Position numbers and translations under genes: made by a program. A stretch of 38,042 bases of DNA. Source: BM714 sp964484935 (GTDB lineage Bacteria; Bacillota; Clostridia; Peptostreptococcales; BM714). The stretch spans positions 1-38,042 of the forward strand of contig CAZAFW010000016.1 in NCBI GenBank assembly GCA_964484935.1. The letters are read 5' to 3'. Within the stretch, counting starts at the first letter, position 1. The number at the start of each line of letters is the position of its first letter. This document shows, one piece after another, positions 16,838-22,987 of this stretch. Under the pieces are notes generated by a model. It saw nothing but the letters and a program-made list of their open reading frames with translations. It was not told the origin of the DNA and ran no database searches.

Positions 16838-18556
16838 TTACTTTATATATCTCTCCAACCGATACCGTTCTATTTTCGCATACAGGCACGTCCTGCTTAT
16901 TCCCAAAATTCTCGCGACCTTGTTTTTGTTGCCCTCGTGCTCCATAAGGGTTTTCTTTATAATCTCTTTTTCTATGTCCGACAGAATTTCCTTAAGGTGC
17001 CCGTCTGGACATGCGTATATTCTTGCATTGTTGGCTATGAGCTTCTGGGGAAGATGCTCGGGCCTTATCTGCAAATCGCTTTCCAGCATGTTTAGGGCCC
17101 TTTCTATGATATTCTCGAGTTCCCTGGCATTCCCGGGCCAATCGTATGCAACCAAATGCTTCAAAGCCTCCGCCGAAATTCCTTCCACATGTACCCCAAG
17201 CCTGTTTTCGACTTTTTTCATCAAATTCCTTGCAATTATTTCAATGTCCTCTTTTCTTTCCCTTAGGGAAGGAAGCCTGAGCCTGACGACATTAAGCCTG
17301 TAGTAGAGGTCCTCCCTGAACGTTCCCTCGTCCACCATTTTTTCAATATCCCGGTTTGTTGCCGTAATAACCCTTACATCAAGCTCTAGAATCTTGTTGC
17401 CTCCAACTGATTCAATTTCTTTTTCCTGTATCACCCTAAGGAGCTTGGCCTGCATTTTAAGAGGCATGTCCCCTATTTCATCCAGAAAAATAGTTCCCCT
17501 GTCTGCCAAAAGGAATTTGCCTTTTTTGCCTCCCTTGCGGGCGCCTGTGAAGGCCCCCTCCTCGTATCCGAAAAGTTCCGATTCGAGCAGCTCCGCAGGT
17601 ATTGCGGCGCAGTTTATTTTTACAAAAGGTCCTAAGCGGCGCTCGCTGTCGCTGTGTATCGCATGGGCGAAAAGCTCTTTCCCCGTGCCGCTTTCTCCGG
17701 TTATTAGAACATTCGAGTTTGTTTTGGTAGCCCTTTGGGCAATCCTCTTGACATCGTTTATCTTGCTGCTTATGCCGGCAATATTGTCAAACGAGTATTT
17801 TGCCGTCCGCTCCTTTCCAAGCTCGCTTTTGTAGTACTCTACTTCCTTTTCAAGAACATTGAGTTTTTTGTTGAGAAAATCCAATTCGCTGATGTCCTTG
17901 AGAACCACCTTTCCTATCGCTCCGTATATCTTGCCTTCTTTCAAAAGGGGCATCCGCATGGCTATCATTTTGTTTTCGCCTATCCGCTGGATATCTCCGA
18001 ATTCCTTTTCGCCGGTTTGGAGAATTATGTCCATACGTGTGTTTTCTATTACATCCCTAACATGCTTGCCTTCGGGATGCATGTCTCCTATAAACTCCTT
18101 GTAGCCCTTGCTCATCATGACTATCTTGGCGTCCTCGTCCACCACAACCATCCACTCGTTGAATGTGTTGAGCAGGGTGTTTACAATATTTATGTAAATT
18201 TCATCCTCTTCGAGTTTGTTGCTCATAATCTTGAAATCGGTCACATCCCTGAAAAATGAAACGGCTCCCTGTATTTCGCCTTCCACCTTTACAGGATATC
18301 TGTTGACCCTGAAAAACTTGTCATTTTCCTCGAAAAGCTCTCCTATTTCCTTCTCTCCCGTTTCCATAACCCTGCAGATCCCGCAATTCTTGATTACCTC
18401 GCTAAGTTTTTTTCCTATCGCTTGATCCCGCTCTATCCCAAGCAGTTTTATGGCTTTTTCATTGAAAACAGTGATTTCTTTGTGCCTGTCAACACAAACA
18501 ACGGCGTCAGTCGTATGCTTGAGCACTGCGTCAAAAAGCATCTTGTCGTTCAACAC
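16838..18556 (-). CDS. Sigma-54-dependent transcriptional activator (PAS-PAS-AAA+-Fis)
   Basis: A 572-residue enhancer-binding protein with two N-terminal PAS domains (about 5-105 and 115-220), a short coiled linker and an AAA+ domain. The AAA+ domain shows Walker A GESGTGKE, the sigma-54-contact loop GAFTGA, Walker B FLDEIGDM and the arginine-finger region FREDLYYRLNVVRL. The C-terminus is a Fis-type helix-turn-helix (NKVARILGISRTCLYAKI). It uses ATP to open sigma-54 promoters. It sits between two operons that both carry such promoters, so it is likely their activator, sensing a small molecule by PAS. GTG at 18565 is an alternative start; 18556 has better spacing to GGGGG. Confidence 0.92.
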   Translation of the reverse strand: MLNDKMLFDAVLKHTTDAVVCVDRHKEITVFNEKAIKLLGIERDQAIGKKLSEVIKNCGICRVMETGEKEIGELFEENDKFFRVNRYPVKVEGEIQGAVSFFRDVTDFKIMSNKLEEDEIYINIVNTLLNTFNEWMVVVDEDAKIVMMSKGYKEFIGDMHPEGKHVRDVIENTRMDIILQTGEKEFGDIQRIGENKMIAMRMPLLKEGKIYGAIGKVVLKDISELDFLNKKLNVLEKEVEYYKSELGKERTAKYSFDNIAGISSKINDVKRIAQRATKTNSNVLITGESGTGKELFAHAIHSDSERRLGPFVKINCAAIPAELLESELFGYEEGAFTGARKGGKKGKFLLADRGTIFLDEIGDMPLKMQAKLLRVIQEKEIESVGGNKILELDVRVITATNRDIEKMVDEGTFREDLYYRLNVVRLRLPSLRERKEDIEIIARNLMKKVENRLGVHVEGISAEALKHLVAYDWPGNARELENIIERALNMLESDLQIRPEHLPQKLIANNARIYACPDGHLKEILSDIEKEIIKKTLMEHEGNKNKVARILGISRTCLYAKIERYRLERYIK

Positions 18557-18682
18557 TACACGCACCCCCGGAATGATTCCATTTGCTTATATCTTAATCC
18601 AAATTAATAAATACTGAAAATATAAATCAATTATATCATAATTTTCTGTTTGTTATTTCAAATACTTTTACTCTCCCATTTT

Positions 18683-18723
18683 CAAAAAAGCAAAAATGCC
18701 AATCCTGGATTGACAATTTTTGC
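18683..18723 (-). terminator. Terminator of the hbd-thiolase operon
   Basis: On the minus strand GCAAAAATTGTCAATCC pairs with GGATTGGCATTTTTGC (one mismatch and one bulge), followed by TTTTTTG. It lies about 110 bp downstream of the second thiolase stop. Confidence 0.8.
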
Positions 18724-18756
18724 ATATGTTTCAACTATTATGGGGGGTTTATTTCA

Positions 18757-18831
18757 ATCTTCGGCGACGTCCATAGGCGTTCATTATGTACATGCCGCAC
18801 AAGGATACCCCTTGTCCGCCGCCGAAGTCGA
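18757..18831 (-). ncRNA. Structured 3' region after the second thiolase gene (unidentified)
   Basis: The 11-nt arms CTTCGGCGGCG and CGTCGCCGAAG pair fully with one G-U, enclosing a second hairpin ACAAGG/CCTTGT and a third weaker stem. Together this is a possible three-way junction between the thiolase stop codon and the terminator. It matches no riboswitch class I know. One reading frame through it looks faintly like a thiolase C-terminus (GGGQGVSLC), so a decayed gene tail is the alternative. Confidence 0.35.
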
Positions 18832-18834
18832 AAA

Positions 18835-20025
18835 CTATTTGATCCGTTTATAAACCAATGCGTAGCAGCTTGCAGAACTGCCTCCGACATTGAATGTCAA
18901 TCCTATTTCAGCGTCTTTCTTCTGTATGCCAACGGCTTTTCCAAGAAGCTGCCTTGTTGCAAGAACAGCCATCGATGCACCCGTTGTCCCCACGGGATGA
19001 CCCTTGGCTTTAAGGCCGCCCGAAAGATTTACAGGAAGCTTGCCGTCTCGGAATACTATTCCCTCTTCGAGGGCAAGGTGGCCCATTCCGCCGTCTTTTA
19101 TGCCCATGGCTTCATAAGCAAGGAGTTCATTTATGGTAAAGCAGTCGTGGACTTCCGCAAAATCAAGATCGTCCACAATTATTCCGGCTTTTGCATAAGC
19201 CTTTTCAATTGCCAGTTTGCCGGCAGTCAGTTCATAGTCCGCACGTTTACCCGAAACAAGGCTCAGGTAATCGGTAGTATGGCCAATAGCTGAAATCTCG
19301 ACAACCTCGTCCCTTGTCTTGAGCGCGTTCTCAGTCTTTGTAAGGACCAGAGCCGCGGCTCCGTCGGAAACAAGAGAACAATCGAAGAGCCTCAGGGGAT
19401 CCGCTATTATGGGATTCTTCCTGTCTTCCTTGCCCAGTATCTTTTCGGCTGTTATGCTCATAGGCATGTGGGCCAGAGGGTTTTCAACCGCATTCGTGTG
19501 GTTCTTGGCGGATATTTGCGCAAATGTGTTTCTCATCATTTCCAACGAATAGCCGTAGTGCTTCATATAACCCTTTGCGTATTCAGCAAAGAGTCCCGGG
19601 AAAGTCATTCCATTTGCTCCCTCGTCCGGCCAGTAAGAGGCAGTCGCCAAGGCATGGGTTACGCCCCTCGTATCCAGAGATGTCATTTTTTCCGCGCCTA
19701 TAACAAGGGCATAATCGATTTCTCCGGCTTCGAGTGCATAAGATGCCATCTCTATTGCGGCCGATCCCGATGCGCATGCGTTTTCAAGACGAGTAGAAGG
19801 CTTGAACCTGAGTCCGGGGTCGATATCGACAACCATGGCCCCAAGATGTTCCTGGTTTACAAATTGTCCCGCCGAGAAGTTTCCAAGAAATACAGCTCCG
19901 ATAGCTTCCGCTTCCATGCCCGAATCCTTCAGCGCTCCACGTCCGGCATTTAAAATCAAGTCGTATATTGTTTCCTCCAAAGCTCCAAACTTGCTGTGGT
20001 ATGTCCCAATTACACTGATGCTCAT
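18835..20025 (-). CDS. Thiolase of the SCP2/SCPx type
   Basis: A 396-residue thiolase-fold enzyme. The nucleophile is probably C84 in ENACASGSAA. The second catalytic loop is HDCF (H293, D294, C295) and the third GHPVGTTG (H343). The C-terminal loop reads NVGGSSAS instead of the CxG of classical thiolases. This pattern is that of SCP2-type thiolases, in which the HDCF cysteine replaces the C-terminal one. The acyl substrate is unknown and may be branched, longer or hydroxylated. It follows the classical thiolase gene by 13 bp in the hbd operon. No lipid-carrier domain or DUF35 partner lies beside it. Confidence 0.85.
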   Translation of the reverse strand: MSISVIGTYHSKFGALEETIYDLILNAGRGALKDSGMEAEAIGAVFLGNFSAGQFVNQEHLGAMVVDIDPGLRFKPSTRLENACASGSAAIEMASYALEAGEIDYALVIGAEKMTSLDTRGVTHALATASYWPDEGANGMTFPGLFAEYAKGYMKHYGYSLEMMRNTFAQISAKNHTNAVENPLAHMPMSITAEKILGKEDRKNPIIADPLRLFDCSLVSDGAAALVLTKTENALKTRDEVVEISAIGHTTDYLSLVSGKRADYELTAGKLAIEKAYAKAGIIVDDLDFAEVHDCFTINELLAYEAMGIKDGGMGHLALEEGIVFRDGKLPVNLSGGLKAKGHPVGTTGASMAVLATRQLLGKAVGIQKKDAEIGLTFNVGGSSASCYALVYKRIK

Positions 20026-20038
20026 TTTTCTCCTCCTA

Positions 20039-21217
20039 TTAACGTTTTACAATTACAGCCTCGCCCATTCCTCCGCCTATGCAGAGTGTGGCCAAGCCAT
20101 ATTTGCTTTCCCTCTTCTGCATTTCATAAAGAAGCGTTACAAGTATCCTTGCCCCCGAGCATCCAATCGGATGTCCAAGAGCTATTGCTCCTCCATTGAC
20201 ATTTACTATGTCCGTGTTGAGCCCGAGGTCTTTTACAACTGCGAGAGACTGGGCGGCAAAGGCTTCATTTGCCTCTATAAGATCCATGTCGTCTACGCTA
20301 AGGCCTGCAATATCTAAGGCTTTTCTCGTTGCCGGAATAGGGCCTGTACCCATTATGCTCGGGTCTACTCCTGCTGATGCATGCGATACTATTGTAGCGA
20401 GGGGTTTAACTCCCAATTCTTCGGCTTTTTCCTTCGTCATGATAACAAGCGCAGCGGCTCCGTCGTTGATTCCGGATGCGTTTCCGGCTGTAACCGATCC
20501 GTCCTTCTTAAAGGCTGGTCTGAGTTTTGCCAATTTTTCCGCAGTGCTTCCAAACTTGGGATGCTCGTCTGTATCAAATACGATTGGTTCTTTCTTCCTT
20601 TGCGGTATTTCTATGGGAAGTATTTCATCCTTGAACCTTCCGGAAGTAATTGCTTTCTCGGCCCGAAGCTGGCTCTCAAGCGCAAAAGCATCCTGCTCTT
20701 GACGGTTGAGTCCCCATTGTTCCACTATGTTTTCAGCAGTCACGCCCATGTGGTATCCGTTGAATATTTCCCAAAGTCCGTCCATTACCATTGGGTCGTA
20801 CAATTCTCCATTGCCCATTCTTTGTCCCCATCTGCCGTTCTTTACAAGGTAGGGAGCCATGCTCATGTTTTCCGTTCCACCCGCAACAACTATATCGCAA
20901 TCGCCCGCAATTATCTGTTGCATTGCAAGAGAAACAGTTTTAAGGCCCGAACCGCAAATCATGTTGACCGTCCAGGCAGGAACTTCGCAGGGGATTCCCG
21001 CTTTGATAGCCGACTGCCTTCCTACGCCTTGTCCGTATCCGGCTTGAAGCACGCAGCCGAAAACAACTTCGTCCACTTTTTCGGGCGCGACTTTTGCTCT
21101 TATTAAAGCTTCCTTTATAACAGCGGCTCCCATGTCCATGGGGGTGACTTTTTTAAGCGCCCCGCCGAAAGTGCCTATTGCCGTTCTGACGGCACTTGCA
21201 ATAACTATTTCCTTCAT
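20039..21217 (-). CDS. thlA: Acetyl-CoA C-acetyltransferase (classical thiolase)
   Basis: This 392-residue biosynthetic/degradative thiolase interconverts acetoacetyl-CoA plus CoA and two acetyl-CoA. Catalytic residues are C88 in NMICGSGLK, the GHP histidine near 349 in ALGHPIGCSG, and C379 in LCIGGGMGEA. NEAFAAQ is also present. Length and motifs are typical of clostridial ThlA/AtoB. It lies 18 bp after hbd and 13 bp before the SCP2-type thiolase. In this sigma-54 operon it would split acetoacetyl-CoA derived from 3-hydroxybutyrate or acetoacetate. Confidence 0.95.
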   Translation of the reverse strand: MKEIVIASAVRTAIGTFGGALKKVTPMDMGAAVIKEALIRAKVAPEKVDEVVFGCVLQAGYGQGVGRQSAIKAGIPCEVPAWTVNMICGSGLKTVSLAMQQIIAGDCDIVVAGGTENMSMAPYLVKNGRWGQRMGNGELYDPMVMDGLWEIFNGYHMGVTAENIVEQWGLNRQEQDAFALESQLRAEKAITSGRFKDEILPIEIPQRKKEPIVFDTDEHPKFGSTAEKLAKLRPAFKKDGSVTAGNASGINDGAAALVIMTKEKAEELGVKPLATIVSHASAGVDPSIMGTGPIPATRKALDIAGLSVDDMDLIEANEAFAAQSLAVVKDLGLNTDIVNVNGGAIALGHPIGCSGARILVTLLYEMQKRESKYGLATLCIGGGMGEAVIVKR

Positions 21218-21235
21218 TACATTTCCTCCATTTTT

Positions 21236-22084
21236 CTATTTTGTATAATCGTAGAATCCTTTTCCTGTTTTTCTACCCAAAAGATTCGCGCGGCACATTT
21301 TCCTAAGCAGCGGGTGGGCCCTGTATTTTGGATCTCCATACTCCTCATATAAAACTTCCATTATTGCGAGGTTTACGTCATTCCCGATAAGGTCGGCGAG
21401 TGCCAAAGGTCCTATCGGATGATTAGCTCCAAGCTTCATTGCTGCGTCAATGTCTTCCGCAGTTGCAACTCCGTCAGCAAGTATTCCAACAGCCTCGTTA
21501 ATCATGGGAACCAGTATCCTGTTGACTACAAAACCCGGAGCCTCTTCGACTTCAACAGGAGTCTTGCCCAATTCCCTGGCAAGCTCAAGGACCGTATTGC
21601 ATGTCTCGTCTGAAGTAAGCATTCCTCTAATAACCTCGACAAGCTTCATCACCGGAACTGGATTGAAAAAATGCATTCCAATTATATTTGCCGGTCTTGC
21701 GGTAACACTTGCGACATCAGTAATTGAAAGGGACGATGTGTTTGTTGCGAGTATTGCCCCCTCCTTTACAACTCCGTCGATTTCTTCGAATATTTTCTTC
21801 TTTATTGCCATGTTTTCAGTAGCGGCTTCGACAACAAGATCGCAGTCCGCCAAATCATTGACATCCGTAGTCTGATGTATTCTTGCAATTATCGCTTTCT
21901 TTTCAGCCTCGTCTATCTTTTCCTTCTTTACCAGGCGGCCCAAGCTTTTTTCTATGCCCGCCATCCCTTTTTCAAGAAATTCCGGCTTCAAATCGCGATT
22001 GACTACTTCAAAACCTTTTGAAGCAAAAGCCTGTGTAATTCCAGACCCCATCGTTCCGGCTCCTATAACACCAATCTTCTTCAT
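21236..22084 (-). CDS. hbd: 3-hydroxybutyryl-CoA dehydrogenase
   Basis: This 282-residue enzyme oxidises or reduces the 3-hydroxybutyryl-CoA / acetoacetyl-CoA pair with NAD(P). The Rossmann motif GVIGAGTMGSGI is at the N-terminus, the catalytic histidine lies in IGMHFFNPVPVMKLVE near 137, and the C-terminal helical domain has FVVNRILVPMINEA and GNDVNLAIM. Length matches clostridial Hbd. It is first in an operon with two thiolases, preceded by a sigma-54 promoter. Crotonase and butyryl-CoA dehydrogenase genes are absent here, so the operon is not the standard butyrate (bcs) operon. Start is ATG with GGGAGG. Confidence 0.95.
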   Translation of the reverse strand: MKKIGVIGAGTMGSGITQAFASKGFEVVNRDLKPEFLEKGMAGIEKSLGRLVKKEKIDEAEKKAIIARIHQTTDVNDLADCDLVVEAATENMAIKKKIFEEIDGVVKEGAILATNTSSLSITDVASVTARPANIIGMHFFNPVPVMKLVEVIRGMLTSDETCNTVLELARELGKTPVEVEEAPGFVVNRILVPMINEAVGILADGVATAEDIDAAMKLGANHPIGPLALADLIGNDVNLAIMEVLYEEYGDPKYRAHPLLRKMCRANLLGRKTGKGFYDYTK

Positions 22085-22129
22085 AAAATTCCTCCCTGTT
22101 TATGTATGTTCATTCAACTTCTTTATTCA

Positions 22130-22146
22130 AGCAAGTTTCATACCAA
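22130..22146 (-). promoter_or_regulatory. Sigma-54 (-24/-12) promoter of the hbd-thiolase operon
   Basis: The minus strand reads TTGGTATGAAACTTGCT, with GG and GC 10 bp apart. It shares the downstream CTTGCTTGA with the promoter at 16665-16681. It lies 46 bp upstream of the hbd ATG. Confidence 0.82.
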
Positions 22147-22195
22147 ATATAAAATTATACTCTTTGTGGTTTTTGAACCCTTGCAGAGGACAAAC

Positions 22196-22221
22196 AAAAA
22201 AAAGACACATTCAATTGTGTC
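22196..22221 (-). terminator. Terminator of a short minus-strand transcript upstream of hbd
   Basis: GACACA (22216-22221 on the minus strand) pairs with TGTGTC (22204-22209) across a 6-base loop and is followed by eight T residues. It lies upstream of the hbd promoter and just after the stop of a 42-codon candidate ORF. Confidence 0.65.
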
Positions 22222-22339
22222 CATCTGTACGACATGTAAACATTGTGTACGCTTTTGTTTGCGGCTTGTTCGGCATTTTTGCAATTTTTATTTTGAATTC
22301 CTGCATTAATTCTATGCCTGCTTGTGCTCTTTTCTCCAT
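22211..22339 (-). CDS. Candidate 42-residue small protein
   Basis: A short ORF runs from ATG (22337-22339) to TGA (22211-22213) and encodes a basic peptide starting MEKRAQAGIELMQEFK and ending FTCRTDGHN. An extended -10 promoter (TGATATAAT) lies upstream and an intrinsic terminator begins at the stop codon, so a discrete transcript is plausible. There is no clear ribosome site, no family is recognised, and the ORF contains the inverted repeat proposed as the hbd enhancer. It may instead be a non-coding transcript or a gene remnant. Confidence 0.3.
   Translation of the reverse strand: MEKRAQAGIELMQEFKIKIAKMPNKPQTKAYTMFTCRTDGHN
22235..22251. promoter_or_regulatory. Second TGTAAACA-type inverted repeat, candidate UAS for hbd
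   Basis: TGTAAACA-T-TGTGTACG matches the repeat at 16815-16831 in 14 of 17 positions and lies about 110 bp upstream of the hbd sigma-54 promoter. The left half is identical and the right half degenerate. Confidence 0.55.
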
Positions 22340-22343
22340 AGTG

Positions 22344-22374
22344 TTAAGATGGCACTATATTCTTGGCATCTTAA
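22344..22374. repeat. Inverted repeat at the predicted start of the short transcript
   Basis: The arms TTAAGATGGCA (22344-22354) and TGGCATCTTAA (22364-22374) match at 10 of 11 positions around 9 bases. It lies immediately downstream of the minus-strand -10 element, so it may be an operator or a 5' leader hairpin. Confidence 0.45.
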
Positions 22375-22379
22375 TTGCA

Positions 22380-22409
22380 TTGATTATATCATAAAATTTA
22401 TTCTATATT
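22380..22409 (+). promoter_or_regulatory. Possible promoter of the small membrane protein gene
   Basis: On the plus strand TTGATT (22380-22385) and TATATT (22404-22409) are 18 bp apart, just before an AAAAGGAG ribosome site. It overlaps the divergent extended -10 element. Confidence 0.4.
22383..22391 (-). promoter_or_regulatory. Extended -10 promoter for the short transcript upstream of hbd
   Basis: The minus strand reads TGATATAAT (22383-22391), a TGn-extended -10 element. No good -35 is present. Transcription would start near 22376 and read toward the 42-codon ORF and terminator. Confidence 0.5.
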
Positions 22410-22426
22410 GTGAAAAGGAGCGGCCT

Positions 22427-22894
22427 ATGAATCAATATGAAATTTTGAAAGTCAAACTGTCAAATGAATATATCGATGACAAAATACGCGAAATGAAATG
22501 TTTCGGTTGGCAGGTAAAAGAAAAGATTGAAAGCACAAGGCGCGGAAAAGCCTACACCAGGACAAAGGACTCTTCCCCGGTGCCTGTTCTTACCCGGGGG
22601 GTTTTTTACTCTACGGTAGTTTTCAAACGCAGGTCCGACCACAAACCCGGAGATGCCGACATAGTGGAGTTGGAGAGTGAATACAGAAAGCCCGGTTTGT
22701 TTCCCGCGGTAAGCATCCCCATACTCTTCACTATAATATGCCTTGTCGGAACTGCCATGAGGATTGACTGGGTATATTACGCAGGCACAGTCCTAGGCGC
22801 CGCATGGATATACTACAGTTACAGAAAACGAAAGCAAACAAAGGAAAGCTACATCAAACTAGTCAAACGAATGAAAGAAACTTTTTCTATTTAA
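22427..22894 (+). CDS. Small membrane protein, function unknown
   Basis: A 155-residue protein with a basic, soluble N-terminal half (about 1-85) and two predicted membrane helices (about 89-108 and 113-130), followed by a very basic cytoplasmic tail (SYRKRKQTKESYIKLVKRMKE). No family is recognised. The start at 22427 is chosen because AAAAGGAG is 6 bp upstream, although the frame is open earlier. It is monocistronic, divergent from the hbd region and ended by a very strong palindromic terminator. Confidence 0.7.
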   Translation: MNQYEILKVKLSNEYIDDKIREMKCFGWQVKEKIESTRRGKAYTRTKDSSPVPVLTRGVFYSTVVFKRRSDHKPGDADIVELESEYRKPGLFPAVSIPILFTIICLVGTAMRIDWVYYAGTVLGAAWIYYSYRKRKQTKESYIKLVKRMKETFSI

Positions 22895-22897
22895 CAG

Positions 22898-22943
22898 ACA
22901 AGATATAAAAAAACCGCCAATTGGCGGTTTTTTTATATCTTGT
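22898..22943. terminator. 46-bp perfect palindrome, bidirectional terminator
   Basis: Two 23-base arms are perfectly complementary with their centre at 22920/22921, including a GC core ACCGCC/GGCGGT and flanking A7/T7 runs. It lies between the stop codons of two convergent genes and works on either strand. Confidence 0.92.
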
Positions 22944-22987
22944 ATCCGGATCGCGAAAAGGATTATGGCCTCCCGGCCCGAGTCTTT

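Noticed and set aside
16563..17303. Long plus-strand open frame of 246 codons
   Set aside because: It is the antisense of the CoA-transferase 5' end and the sigma-54 activator 3' end, has no ribosome site and no recognisable protein motif.
18684..18715. Third sigma-54 promoter (TTGGCATTTTTGC on the minus strand)
   Set aside because: GG and GC are only 7 bp apart instead of 10, and the sequence is the right arm of the thiolase terminator.
20381..21106. Plus-strand open frame of 241 codons
   Set aside because: It is entirely antisense to the thlA gene, whose catalytic motifs are clear, and its composition is that of a shadow frame.
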